From Odiellus spinosus (lineage: Eukaryota; Arthropoda; Arachnida; Opiliones; Phalangiidae): a stretch of DNA of 64,000 bases. The notes beneath the pieces are model-generated. The model worked only from the letters and a program-made list of their open reading frames with translations. It was not told the DNA's origin and did no database searches. Shown here one piece after another: positions 11,081-26,000 of the stretch (position 1 is the stretch's first letter; each line of letters begins with the position of its first letter). The stretch covers positions 436,501 to 500,500 of the forward strand of contig OY987226.1 in assembly GCA_963920705.1 (NCBI GenBank), written 5' to 3'. Made by a program: the position numbers and the translations under genes.

Positions 11081-14000
11081 ATGTCTGACAATAAAGGCGA
11101 TACGGGTCAAATGAGAGGTCGGGGAAGAGGTGGTCGACCGTTTATCAAGAGACCGTTCGTTAGAGGGCGTGGTGGTTTCCGAGGAAATTCTTCCGGAAGA
11201 TTTCAACACGGGGACAAGCCTTTTATCAGGGGACGAGGGGGCTACCGACCGTATCACGACCGCAAATCAAACTATAATTCGAGTCGTAGATATTCTCGTA
11301 GTCGATCACGAAGTAGATCGCGATCCAGATCACGCTCTCGATCAAGATCTCCATACAGAGGGCGATATCATAGGAGATATTCCAGGTCTCGGTCAAGATC
11401 TCGGTCGCGAGATCGTGGGAGGCCGAGATCTAGATCTAGATCAAGATCACCTCCTAGACGAGGAGATACTTACAGAAAGGCCCTCAGTCCCGTTAATGCC
11501 TCGCTCGTTTCTAAAGACAAATTAGAGCCATCGGAAAATTCAATTTTATCTAATTCAGTAAGTCTAATCTGTATTCAAAAGTTTCCTCATCGCTAGAGCT
11601 CAACATTATTTATTATTTGGCTAATTATTAAACTTTTGTCTCTTTAAAGCAACAAAATGTTGTCAAGCCTCCGGATTCTTCGCAAATGGGTCAAAAATGG
11701 GTGCCAATACAAGACCAGGGCAAAAATATGCCAATTTATCCCGACATAGAACCAGTTAAGCCGGAAGTCGAAGTGGCGCCCGTCAGACAAAGCTACCAAC
11801 AAAACGCTCCTACCGGCAATCAAGACTTTAGAACGTATTTACTGGAAAAAGCTCTCGAAGAGAAGAGAAAATTGGGTCTCGATGAACCTAACGGAAGCGA
11901 AAAAAGCTCAATGGAGCGACGTTTCAGTCCAGAACCGAGACTTAGAGAGAGTTCTCATCAAGGAATGTCAGAAAAACACGATTTTAGACCCAAACAGTAT
12001 CGTTTGGACGATCCACCTCCTCAAAGTATACTAAAGCAACCGAAACCTATTCTTAAAGTTAAACAAGCGGTCGAACCGCAACGCGTTCCACCTCCTGCAC
12101 TAAAAACCTCCCAACAGTACGGCCAATCTCAAAGAAGTTCTCAAGATGACTCTATGTTGCCCCAAATACCCGGACTGGGATTTGGCAGCGTCGATGATGA
12201 GGATGAATTTCTCTACGGAGAAGGTTTGTAACTCGTTTTTAATCTCTTTTTTGACTAAGTGTGTGGAAATGGGTGGTGATGTCCAAGACGCGTATTATCC
12301 CCAACCCAGAAATGGCGCTACAATCACTGCTGTTTTTTTTTAAACCATAAAGGTTACGAGGAAGACCAAACCCTTACCTGAAAAAATTAAGTCTTAAGAG
12401 GTCTTGGGGAAGTTTTTCATTATGTCAAGAAGTCTTGGGGAAGTCTTAAAGACTTCCCCAAGACCTTTGTAGCGTTCTTGAGGACCTCTTCAGATCAGAC
12501 TTAACTTTTTTCCGTAAGGGAAGCTTCCATAACATAGGGGTCCTTATTATTACGTTGCCAGGACTTGAGAATAACTTGAAAAACTATTTATTACTTACTG
12601 AAGCCAGAGACTGATTTAACTTTGAGCTGGAAGCCTCTACATCCGTATTATTGTTACGGTCAAACATTCTCTCAAAAGTTACTGGCAACACTGGGGGAAT
12701 GTCAATATCCCCTTTTAGTGACTGCTATGTGTCATTGCTAACTGAGATTTTAAGTAGAAGAATCGCTATAAATCACTTTATCAGGCTGATTAGGGAAAAA
12801 CCTTGAAATTTTATAGGAAAAATAGGAAAAGGCAAATTATAGGAGAAAATAGGATTGAAAATTTAAAATTATAGGAAAAATAGGATAAATAATAAGGAAA
12901 ATATAGGATAAATAACAGGGAATTTATAGGAAAAAATAGGATATGTTTTAATACGCCGTTGAATTAACATTTTTACCATTTTTGATTTTCTTTAAAATCT
13001 TAAACAACTTCTGTTTTTGATTCGACGCCTTTGGTGGCAATTTTATATTTTTCCCAAATTTGAAATTATACTTTAACTTGAAAATGAATAACCTGAAAAC
13101 CGAAAAAAGTGAATAAATAGGAAAATATAGGAATTTAAAGGAAGGCATTGAAAATTTAGGAGTTATAGGAAGTCTGGTCACCCTGTCTTATTTATTACAT
13201 ATTTTACGGTTTACATTTTGTACGATGGTTACTGTTCAGGGTAGAACTAAAGCAAATACGTTTTAATATCATAGGTGGAGCTCCCGCTTTTAGCCGGCAA
13301 ACTGCTCCGAAAAATGATTCTTCAATGACGAAATTGAGCCGCGAAGCCTCTTACGACAGATTTAGAAATGATGGCAAAATTCCCGTTAACCGCCAAGACA
13401 GTTCGGATCTTCTGCCATCTTGGGAAAGCGGACAACATTCGGTGAAAAGTAAAAGTCCCGTTGTTAAAAAGAATCCTTCTGGAGGATGGAGTGACGACGA
13501 GGAAAGAGACAAACCCTCGGGAATGATGCCTAACTCCAAAAGGAACGCTACTCCCTTAATGGAAGACTCTAACGCTAACAATTTCGCGAAGAAATCAAAG
13601 TTGTTTGATTTGGAAGATCTATTGCCACGCTCGGAGATGTTGGGACGCGATAAATACTCTTCTTTAGGTAATTATTATTTGAAAAACAAGAGGGATCTCC
13701 CGTTTCCGCCGTGACGAGAGTATAGTTTAAGAACTAGATACGTTTTTATTTAAAGGCTTAAAAGAAGACGTTCTTGGCGCGGAAAAGAAACCGTTCTGGA
13801 GCGTTCAAAGCCCCGCGCGAGACAAGAAAGAACCTCCTAGTCCATTTAGCAAGAAAAATATGGACGATTACTCTCTGGAGGCGAAAGATCCGAGAGGAAA
13901 CGCCCCTCTCCCGTTATCGGACCTCGGTACTCGCCATAATTCTTCAGGCCTCGTGGACTTGGCATCGCATAAAGTGACTAAGTTTGACTACGGAAGCTCT

Positions 14001-17000
14001 AGCGAATACGAGATTCGGATGAAGAGGCTCGATCAAGGTAGCGTTAAAACGAGCAGTCCACCGAGCCAAAGGAAGTATTACCCCGAAACTGGCGGAAGAA
14101 GTCCCATGCAAGAACATTATTCCAGACCATCTAGAGGGTAAGCGCCGCTCTTTTATTCTTTGAACCCGTAAAATTGGTTTTGAGCGAGGATTGCTACCAA
14201 TCTAAAGAAAACTCGATAACAATTGGGTCTGACTGCCAAGCTTTTTAGAAGTATGGCTAAAATTCTGTCGCGATCATTAGGGTAAAAGCTTTATTTAAAA
14301 CCAACCTCTGTTCACAAACATTGACAATGAATGCATTGTAGAAATTATCAAAATGTAATGAGTTACGAACTAGTTTCCCATAAGTTATAGCCTTATTCAA
14401 AATAGTCTCAGTTATTTGAATTTCGCAGTGTCAATCCACCAGATTTTGCGCAAGAAACAAAATGTTCGTAAAACTATAGGGTAATTCCAACACAGATTTT
14501 ACCACCTGGTCTCCCCTACTCTCTCCAATTTGAATGAAAACTTGTATCTAGGGTTTTTTGGACAGTGTGTCCCTCTGAACTAATTGTTTTTCGCAATACA
14601 TATGAAAGAGCCCTTATTTAAAACTGAGTAATGACAAGATTAGACCCCGGAGTATTTAAGACCAGTTTGCTGTGGACTTCGTTATTCGCTTTTACTCCAA
14701 TTTCAAGCCTTTCTTTTGGTTTAAACTTTATATTGAAAGAAAAAAAGGCCGCATTCTCCCCCAGTTTCCGCTTTTTCAAAACAATGCCAAAAATTGTTCC
14801 GGAAGAGTGTATGAAAGTGTTTGGGCGTGTAAACATTTTGGAACTGTTTTCATACTGAGGGTTGCCACAGAAAAGTCAGGGAATTTTAAAATTGTTCAAA
14901 GGTCAGGGAATTTTCATATTATCCAAAAATAAAATTGTGGAATCTCATAGTATGGATTCAATTAGACCAGGGAGGCTTCCGTAAATATGTGTAAAAATTT
15001 ATTATACGGGATCAGAGCCTTCAAAACATTTATGGGAAGTCCCTATTGAGAAAAGCACGTTTTTAATGAATACTTTCTCACAGTATACTGTCTAACAGAA
15101 GACCTATTTTTGGGGAGAAGTGATTCGCACTAGGAAGATCTCCCACAGGAATCTTTAGCAACCTTGGAGTTCCCGTACAACGCAATAAGGGGTTTATTTG
15201 TCAGTTATTGAAGAATAAAAAATGTTTTACACTTAAAATTGCGTATTACTACTAATTTAAAGCTTTAAATTGGTCAGGGAAAAACATTGTAGATGGTCAG
15301 GGAATTTTGTTATGAAAAATCTGTGGCAACCCTGTATAAACTTCTGGTCTGTTTCCAGATGAAACTGGATTTTAACGCAATATTTTAAAGCTGGGAATAT
15401 CCCACTGAAATTTTAATTCGCTGTACTATATTTTTTAAAATATCGGGAAAATATTTCAATTTGTTAACAGTGATGCGAGTCTAGACCGAAGCTGGAGCCC
15501 GCCGAGTCATCACAGCAGCTTGCGAAGACTGTCACCCAGCAGTCGTCAAGATAGCTCGAAACACGGTGGCTCCAATAGAATAGATAGTTTAACTCGTAGC
15601 TCGCCGACTCACTCTGATAGTTATCGTAGTCGTCCCCGCGTATCATCTCTCGAGCGAAGAGGCTCACCCCTTATAGATCATCATATTTCGCTTCTTGACA
15701 GACGCGGCGGGGCTTCCCCTCGCGATAGGCGATCGCCTATTATTGAGAGAAGAATTTCGCCCGGGTACGGTCGGTCCGTTTCTCCTCTTATCGAAAGACG
15801 CGTAACTTCTAGTTCGAACGAAAGGAGGCTCTCTCCTTCGTTTCAGAGCGTTCATCGAAGATTACCGAGCCCCGGGGACGCGAGAAGTCCCTCGCGTCAT
15901 TTGGGTGACTCCCCGGATCGTCGGAATCTTAGACGTAGTCCCTCTCCGCGGCGTTACGAACGATATTCATCGAGATCGCCTTCGCCAAGATTTCATCGAT
16001 CTTTCAGTCGATCGCCCCAATCTAGACGTAGAAGATCCTTTTCTAGATCTCGTTCGCGATCCTATTCGCGTTCGCCTCATTACCAATCCAAATCAAGCGC
16101 GAGTCCTTCCAGACAGCGTAGTTTCGAAGATTATCCCCGACCAGTAAGCTCCAATGAAAGCGCTATTAGACAAAACGTTCAATCCAATTTCTATCGCGAT
16201 CAACCTCCCCCTAATATTCAATATCCTACGAGCTATCCCGTAGCTAATATTGCACCCCCTCCTACATTCCCTATACCTCCACCGCCGGTCCAAGGGAATC
16301 CATCGGCGTATAACACCGTTTATCCAACCGTGTATAATACGCCGGCTCAACCGCTGTACTCTCATCCCGGCTCTAACGCTTTCAATAACGCTCCACCGCC
16401 GCCGCCTCAAGGCTTTTCGTATCCCCCTAAACAAATGCCGTTTAAACAAAGAGGTTCCACGACAAATTTGAAAGTCGTAGAAATTCAGGGACAAAACGAT
16501 GAAGCGAAGAAAATGGCTTCCGAACCAAAATTCAAACCAATAGGCTTAGGGAAAGATAGCCTCCCTGTGGATAACAGAAAGACGCAGAAACTCGTGGATG
16601 ATCTGAGGAAGGAAAAATGTGACAAGTTGAAGATTTTGTCGGACGAACTCGAAAGACTGGAAAAAATACAAGGTAATAATTTTAACTTCGGTTAAATTTT
16701 TAAATGGTTACTGCTTAATCAAACTTCATTATTTACAACTTGTATTTTATAATTATCTTACTGTTAACAACGGGTAATTACGGTAATTAGGCTGACAGTG
16801 TAAATAAACTTTACGGGTATGACTTAGGAGTATTTTGAGGTAATTAAAAGTTTGGAATGTTTACTTCCGGACTCCTACTTGTACAATTTGCAATTTGCAA
16901 ATGGGTAAAGTGGTAAGAAGCCATGCGTTAAAAGGTAAAGCTAAGTAGTAGAGTAATCTGCATGATGAGAATAACTTTGAGCCACGCAATGGATTGTTGT

Positions 17001-20000
17001 ACATTTCTACAACAAATTTGGATTGATCTTGTTCAATCGTAGCCAAAAAATAAGGTAAAATTTGCGCTTTGTTGAACTTGTTTTGAAGTTTGTTACGGGA
17101 TTTCAAATAAGGTATGGAAAATTGTACTTTTAAGTCGTTTAAAAATATTGAGAGAATGAATTGAAACATAATAAATGAAAGTATGTTAAAGGAATCAAAA
17201 CTAGATTAAAGGGAGCTAGCTGAAGAGGAAAATTAAGTCATGTTTTTTATCGATTAAACTATTAAAAATGAGATTTGTTTGCGAGGATTATAACATATGG
17301 GAAGATACAGGGAGGGGGTCTTTTGAGTTGTTAGAAAGCGCGATACAACTCGCTAGTTAAAACCCTGATTGAAAATTTGATTTCGTTTGATTGATTGAGT
17401 GATTTTTATCCGACTTAAAAGTTAAATTTCCCTCGTATCGAATCAGGTTTCAATGAGATTTTCTCGTGTTGTTCCAAAATGCAGGGTTGATGATGCGGAA
17501 AAAGCAAAGAGAAAAAGATGGTCACAAAGACCCGCTCATAATTGAAAATACCCGTCTTCAAGCGGAATTGAGATCGCAAATTGACGAAATCCACGATAGT
17601 TTGGATGAAATTGCCAAGCATTACGGACCGCATCCCTCCGAATTGCGCGTCCCTAAGCGCAGGAAATTCGCGCCTCTACTGGCGAAAGACGATAATAAAG
17701 TTATAGCCCTTCCCGATGAGAAGCAAAAAATTAACAAGAACTCTTCAACCTCTTCGCAACAAAGAATAACGAAGGTAAGCTTTTTTTCAATTTATTTCTA
17801 GAATCACGCTTTTTCAGAGTCTAGTTATTTTTAAACTGACGCTACGAAGGGAGAAACGGCGTTTACGGGTGTAGTGATATTAAAATCTTGTTACAGCGAC
17901 ATCCGAGATCTAAATACTCCAGTAATTAACTGGTATATTTGTTTTGGAACTGGAGATTCTAATATTTGGTCATTCTCGTAGTTAAGACCTTTTCAAATGT
18001 AGCGATACATTTACTGGTCTGGCAAATGAAAAATATACTGAGGATTCAAACTCTGAAAATGACCGCAATTTCGATAAGACTATCCTACATCTTGTAGAAG
18101 TTTTATTTATTGATTTCTCTACGAGTTTCCGTTCAAGGATTAAAAATTTGGCTTTGACCAACTCCAATGGTGGTTTAAAATCTTCTTTCTTATACCTTCA
18201 TTATCTATTTAAAGAAAATCAACGCGTGAAAAGTGTAATACCTTTCGGTCTCGACTGTTTTTCGATTAAATAGTTCAATACAACCTCGGAATTACTTACG
18301 GAGGAAGTTCTTTACTTTCCAAAGTTTTCACTATACATTGTTCTATTAGACTTAGGGTTCCATATACAAAAATTTCTAAAAATTAGAGAAGCAAGAAATG
18401 CGTGGAGTTTAAGACAATGTGGAAAATTCATCACTATAGTCACCTACTCGCTACTTTTATTCAACTGCTTAACTATAGTGTGCTTCTGAATATTTTTTTT
18501 TTCATCCAAAAATACTCCAGAATATCTATTTACATTGAAAATACTTCAGAATATCTATTTTTCATTCAAAAATACTCCAGAATAGAAGCTATTGCGTATA
18601 TTTAGTGAAAAATTCTTCAGAATACCTCAGAATACCTAGTTTTCATTAAAAAATACTTCTGAATATCTTTTTTTCATTGAAAAATACTTCTGAATATCTA
18701 TTTTTCATTGAAAAATACTTAAAAATATCTATTTTTCATTGAAAAATACTCCAGAATATCTATTTTTAGTGAAAATTACTCCAGAATATAAATTTTTCAT
18801 TTAGAGATTCTTCAGATTATCTATTTTTTTTTTTTCATCACGAAAATTAGGCCCAAATCGGGTAGTTTTATGGATGTAAGAGTGTGCTTGATGATAAACT
18901 TCAATGACAAAAAGTTGGTAAAACCTCAATCAAAAAAATTCATTGCTTTTCAAAACATTTGAGGCATCTGAAAATATCGGGGAAAATTCACCTTTAAAAC
19001 CTGGGAAAAAATTGGGAAAATTGCTTTTTCAAATGGTGTATGAACCCGTAAAGAAAAATGTTTCATCTTCAGCGTTATGGGCCCACTTTCCCCTTACCAA
19101 AAAAAAGTTACTCTGATGTGAATAGGTCCTCAAGAATGCTACGAAAGTCTCGGAGAAGTCTTTAAGACCTCCCCAAGACTTCTTGACATAATGAAAGACT
19201 TCCCCAAGATCTCTTAAGACTATCTTTTGTTGGTAAGGGAATTCCTTACCCTCAAGTCCATGAACTTGTTCTGAATTTTCAGTCAGTGATGACATTGATG
19301 TTTCGCGCTTTAAACATTTCGAAAATAAAGATGAAGAACTCCTTCCGAAGTGTTTCATAGACATCTTTTACCGAATCACGGGGTTTAGTTTGAAAATATG
19401 TGTAAAATGCGGCAATTCCACGTATTTGGCAGAATACAAAACTCGCGCGTAGCTGAAATTTGAATCCTTTTCACACGCAGGAAAAAATAAAGCTATTTAG
19501 ATCTCGCGTCCAAGAATCACATACATTAGATTTTTATTGTTATTATTATTTTGTTTAAATCGGTTTCTTTCAACTTGAGGTTTTTAAGTTCCTCACGCTA
19601 AGTTACTTAGGGTGAATATGAATTTTTATCCCTCCATAGAAGATATTGAGTTTTTGATCTAAACCACATTGTATATTATACAATGAAAGCTATTTTTAGT
19701 ATATAGGAATATGATTAATATCATCCCATAGTGGTTTAGTCCAATGTGAATATTCCCTTATTGTACGAAAGTCGCGTCAAAAAATCTTTTGACTTCTCTT
19801 AAGATCTCTTTTAGACTTCTAACGCTCTTTAATAGGTGCTTTAGCATTTTGCATAGACAACCAACTTTATTTTTTTCGTATTGAATTTCTAGAATTTTTA
19901 AATAGAGGTTAGGCCTAATGACGATTTGAATATTCCCAAAATAACATCAATTTTAATGTTAATTTAATTTTTGAAGTTGATATTTAAAGGCAAAATTTGT

Positions 20001-23000
20001 CTTTAAAATGAAATTGAGGCTTTCTGGGTAGAACCTACCTTCTTATCTGTTAAGGATTTAAAAAATTTGGACTAAATAGATGTGTATATCTGGTCCATCA
20101 TCGTGCCAAACTTCAACCGCATCTGTTTAGTACTTTTTAAGTCGTATAAATTGTATTCCAGTCGAGAAAATTAAAATTATCGCGGAACAAAACCTATGGG
20201 ATGAGTAAACTTTAATCCCTCTCTGCTATTTAACCAAGTTTAAAGATATTTCACTCGGTCCGTGTTAAAGTTGAAACCCTAAAGCGCAATTACGTACGTG
20301 GAATGTCAAATATCAAGCCTTAAATATACTGAGAAAGTATTACGAAAGTAACGCGTCGTTACAACTGCAAATTATCTTCGTAAACTAAAGTGAAGTGACT
20401 TGAATTTCAAAATCAAATATGGAGCAAATGTATTTCAAAAATTTGCGATTTATCGAATCAGCAAAATGAAGATTACCAGCCAAGTTTGAGAGGAAGTTTC
20501 TCAAAAACCTTCCGAATGATTCCCCGCCGCAAAGAATTTATCTAATAATGTAATTAATACAGCTACTGTTAACTTTTTTCAACGAGTGTATAAAATATTG
20601 AAACCGCAATATGAAGATAACAGCGAAGTTCGTGATGAAGTAATTTGAATTCAAGGGCGGACAACTTAAAAGCGCTTCGTAAAAACCTTTTGGCTGCCAA
20701 GAATTTAGTTATTAATGTAATTATATTGGAATGAATAAAAATCTTACAAATGCGTTATTTACTTCTCAACAGCGTATTCCGCGTGATATCAATTTATTTA
20801 TGTTAAAAAAATGATGTGAAAAAGTAAAATTCAAATTTGCTTTAAATTCAACGTTATATTTCTACCGTAATAACGTCGATGGATTTATTATAAAAGGGAG
20901 ACAAAAGACTTCTACACTGAGCTATTAATTTAAAGTCATTTTTAAATTCTATCGTTTATATTATTATTTTTTTTTTTAATTTTTTGAAGGACAAGACGGA
21001 ATCGTCAGTCGACCCTGGCCCATCTTTCGAGTATTTTGATCCCGGAAATCATTGGTGTAAACTTTGTAACGAAGTTTGTCAGTCTGGTCAACGCTATTTA
21101 GTTCATCTTAATACCTTCGAACACAAAAAGGTTGTTCGCGTTAATACAATTTTAATTTTGGGTCAATAAACTAACGTAAACCTTTATTCAGAAAATGTCC
21201 CCGAAAGACACGCCTTGGGTTCCCGCTAAATCGGATGCGGATTCTAAAAAAGATAAGGACAAGGAATCGAAGAAAACCATTTTGAGACCTTTCAAAGGTT
21301 CGTGCGCTTCTCTGTTTATAAATTATAGACCAATGGCGAGAGTTGAGCTCTAGAAAGTAGACCGGACATCTCGCAAACTTTTTAAAAGATTCAAAGCTAT
21401 ATAAAATAGCTTTAATAATCATCTTATATAGGAGGGGAATTTCTGTTGCCTGTTTCTGGATTCTTTTGCAAGCTTTGTTTGTCATTTGTTGGAGAAGAGA
21501 CGGATGCCGAGACGCATCTCAAGAGCCCGGACCATAACAGAAACTACACGGTAATTAACGTTAGATTTCTAAAATGTTTTTGCCCATAATTCGTTTTTCA
21601 CTCTATACCGCATTTTGAATGAAACCCCGCCTAAACTCATTTTCCCTATCACCCTGCCCCCAAATGTTATCATTATTCTTCAAAATGTTTAATTAGTTGG
21701 GATATATGGTTTTCAGATGCTATTTAAAAGCGGTGTTCCTATTTCTCGTATATTTTACTATAATTTACGTTATTTATATACCCTATACATCTCCACGCTG
21801 AATTTCATATTTTTACTATTAAAAGTTCCAAGGATTTTCCCCGCAAACTTAAGTGATCCAATGAGTATGGTTTATAAAATGATTAAAATATTTAGCCTTT
21901 TATGACTAAAGGGAAGTGGAAGCTCATTTTAACCCAAACAGGGCTCCCAGAGTACCTATAAATACCTATAATTCCCAGGTGGTCCTATAAAAACCTATAA
22001 TTCTTATATTTATCCCAGGGTTCCCACCAGGTCCCTAAAATACCTAAAACCCCATACTTTTTTTCGAGGTTCCTAAACCACCGTAAAATCATGATTCTTT
22101 TCCCTAAATCACCATAAAACCATGATTTGGTCCCAAAATCACCGTAAAATTGGGATTTTTAGTCCTTAAATCCCCATATTTCTAGTAAATTTGGTTAAAA
22201 GTACCGTCGTCCTATAATATTGGACTCAAATGTTTATGCTAAGTCGAAAAACTAAGTCAGTATGATATAATATCACAAAAAAATGACAAAATTAAAAAAA
22301 AAAAAAAAAAACAAAAAAAAAACCTACTTTAAAAGTAATTTTGTGAAAATTCTTCTTAAATTGGTTCCTATTTGCTCCATACTTTAAAAATTTTGGTTCC
22401 TATTTCACCCTATTTCTAGCCTGAAAAATCCACTATTTCCCTAGATTTTTTAAGATTTTGGTGGGAGCCCTGTTATCCTATAAATAAATCTTCTATTATT
22501 AGGATATTTCTCATTGAAACCCATGTAAAGAAGATTATACGCATTCCTTCACAATTTTGGACAGAACGTAGTTCTGGATTGACTGCTTTATGGATAACTT
22601 TTAACACGCGTGCTGTAAATAGTGAGGAATGACGTCATATGATTAAATTTAACCAGAAGTAGTTACATCAAAAATTATTAATCTTCAATTATTAGGATAT
22701 TTCTCATTGAAACCCATGTAAAGAAGATTCGACGCATGCCTTCACAATTTTGGGCAGAACATAATTCTGGATAGACTGATTTATGAATAACTTTTAACAC
22801 GCGTACTGTAAAGAGTGCGGAATGACGTCATATGATTAGTTTTAACCAGAAGTAGTTACATCAAAAATTATTAATCTTCAATTAATAGGATATTTCTCAT
22901 TGAAACCCATTCAATTTAGGACTTCTTATAGTCTTTTAGTGTCAAGGCTAACCCTTAAATTTATCGCGAACTATTTTGATCTCTCGTAGAAACACGTGTT

Positions 23001-26000
23001 GCTAAACCCGAGCTACGAGAAAAATCTGCAGTATGAAAAAACGCAAGGATTGGCGGTCTTGAAAAGGGAAGAGAAGAAACGTTGGAAGGACGAGGAAGAC
23101 TCGAGATTGGCCAAGAAGAAAAAGAAAGATGCGGAGACTGAACGCAAAAAGGTCGAAGCGCTAAAGAAGAACAAAGAGCTGGTGAAATCGGAACAAGAAG
23201 TAAGTTGATTCCAGTTTTTTTTTAATTGCCCAGCGAAAGTAACGTAAGAGCCAAAAAATAGACTGGTACGTTACGTTACTTTTAAGCCTTGATTTCTTTT
23301 CTCTTACGAAATAATATTGATCAGGTGACTTAGGAATGATATCGAAAGATATTGGGAAACGCTCTACGTCGCATTGTTTTTAAGGAAAATAATTACTGTT
23401 TTGATGAAACTCTTTTTGTCATTAAAATATGAAGTTTTAATAATTTAAAAGCTCAAACCTTTTCTTAGACCCTTATAAACCGATTTCATTTCTTACGAAG
23501 GGAAAATTATTAAAATATACCTAATTCCAATTAATAAGGAAACTTACTAACATTAGATTCATTTTGACAACTGATTTTCAAGCCCAATTTTGTAGCCTAC
23601 CCATATTTTAGTCGATCGTGTAAATTATAATTAGATCTCTTACCAAAAAAAGTTAGTCTTAAGAGGTCTTGGGGAAGTCTTTCATTATGTCAGGAAGTCT
23701 CGGGGAAGTCTTAAAGACTTCCCAAAGACCTTTGTAGCGTTCTTGAAGACCTCTAAGGGGAGTCGCTAGCTATGTTTTATAAAATGAGGAACGGCTTAGC
23801 GAGATGTTGCTCTCAACATTGTATGTTATAGCGTAGGACTTTCAACAATGGGTATAGATTAATAGCGAAATCTGGTAGCTCATAAGCTTCCTCTAATGGC
23901 AATAGTAGGATCGAAGGATTTTTTCTTGTCCAACTACTGTATTTTTAAACTATACGTAATCAATTAGCTACACTTTTCAGACCTTTTCATTTTTAATTTA
24001 ACAGCGATATTAGAATAAGCCTTATTTTCGTGGCTGGTAAACTATACTAAATGTGGGCCTAGCCATTGGTGGTGACTTAAAGGGGTAAATTTATCACAGT
24101 CAGAAGCTACACCAGCATGGGATAGAACTTTGCACCAATGTCAGCCATTTCAAACGATAGGAAAAATGAGTGTCTATACATTTTGAGTCGTAACTAGATT
24201 CGTGTTCAGCCTTAGAAGAGAGAGTGTTATGCGGGGGGGAAATACCGTACTTACAAACACCGTGTCCAGTTGTTACTACCAATTGACACCAAAATCGCCA
24301 GCATTATGAGAATTTGCGTTAAATCTTGTAAAATGTCACGAGCGTATAAAAATTTTAGTCTTGATGAAAAAATCTATAGTATAATTTATTGTACAATAAA
24401 CTCTAGAAGAATTCTTCCGCCTTTTTGTAAGAACCTACCCCAAGCACCGACTATATCGTGACATACAGTCTCTTGGAGATTGAGAGTACCTGACCCAAGT
24501 TTAGGTTATGGATTAAAATTACTCGTTTAAAGGGCGAATGAAGCTAATTCATTGGTTCATTATCATTGAAATACGCCTTATTCACTTGTAACGCAATTAT
24601 AGAAACAAATATTAAACTAGATACCAAAATGTAACTTATTCAAAAACTAGGCTTACACGCATTTGTGACAAAGATCTGTGCGCACCTATAACGTTCTAGG
24701 CACACTCTTATCAAGGATATCTAGATAAAAATTGCCTGGGGGTATGAAAGCTGTAGTGATTGGGTGTTAGTGCCTCACCAAAAAAGGTTATCTTAAGAGG
24801 TCTTGAGGAAACCTTCCTAGTGTCTAGTATAGTCTTAAGAGGTCTTGGGGAGTCTTTCATTATGTCAAGTCTTGGGGAAGTCTTTAAGACTTTTCCAAGA
24901 CTTATTAACCTAATGAAAGACTTTCCCAAGACCTCTTGATCGTAAGACGCCCTAAAGAGTTCCCCAAAAACTTATGCAGTCCAAAAAAATGTGTGTTTTT
25001 CATGATATGATTGACCCTTTGAGTTTGCCTTGATAAGGCAAAGTCATTGTTAAATTTCTTTAACACATTCTTAATGACGCAAATAATAACTTTTAGACTA
25101 TTTAAAATTTTAAATTTTGACTACTTTTTATCAATTTGTTCTCTTCAAATCGAAAAAGTTTTAAATTATATATTACCACTACCCTGGTAACTTATTGCTT
25201 AAACTCTTCCAATTGTATTAAAATTATGTAATAGCGCGATGATCTTATAGTACAATACCCCAGGCTTATGAATTTTGATGTTTTGTACGAGCAGGCTTAG
25301 TTTTTGTCACCCTTGCTGCAATAATAAGAAAAAATAATGAATATAAAGGTGAGTTACGATGGTGGGTTCGAGGGGGGAACCCCCATTTTTAAAATTTTTA
25401 TTTCTATATCATCCCTATTCAGTTTGTCCGATCACGTACGAAAACTACGCTAAATGAAGCCTAAAGCAGATTTCCATTTATATTCTAGGATCGTAAGAAA
25501 ATTCAAGAATTGGAAGAGAAGCCGAAAGAACAAATTAAACCCTCGACGACCGAAAAGGATAAGGAAAGTATAAAAATGACTTTACTAGCGAAAACTAAAG
25601 CCAAAAAGGCCGCTAACGCCGCACCCGTAATCATCGGCAAGGCTCCCAATTTTAAAAATAAGGAGGAAACGAAACCCGTCGCGTTAAAACCCGGAGATAA
25701 AAAAACCCCGGGGATGAATCAATTAGGCGCTCGTACGAACCAAGAAAATACTTTACCTTCGTCCTCTCTGATGGACATGTCGTACATGAGTCAAGCCGAC
25801 TATTATCAAAACCAAATTATGATGAATCAGATGATGATGCAAAGTCACGCTATGATGGGAATGCCACCCAGCATGATGTACAACCAATACGGTTCTTATA
25901 TGGACCCTCAAATGTACATTCAACAACAATTAGCCTTAGTTAGCTCCGGAATGGAATCAGAACTGGCTCCTCCCGGAACAGAATTGGAAAATACCGACCC

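Noticed and set aside
11130-11525. 131-codon frame overlapping the RS-rich exon
   Set aside because: A +1-frame shadow created by Arg-Ser codon repeats. The frame from 11081 splices correctly to the next exon.
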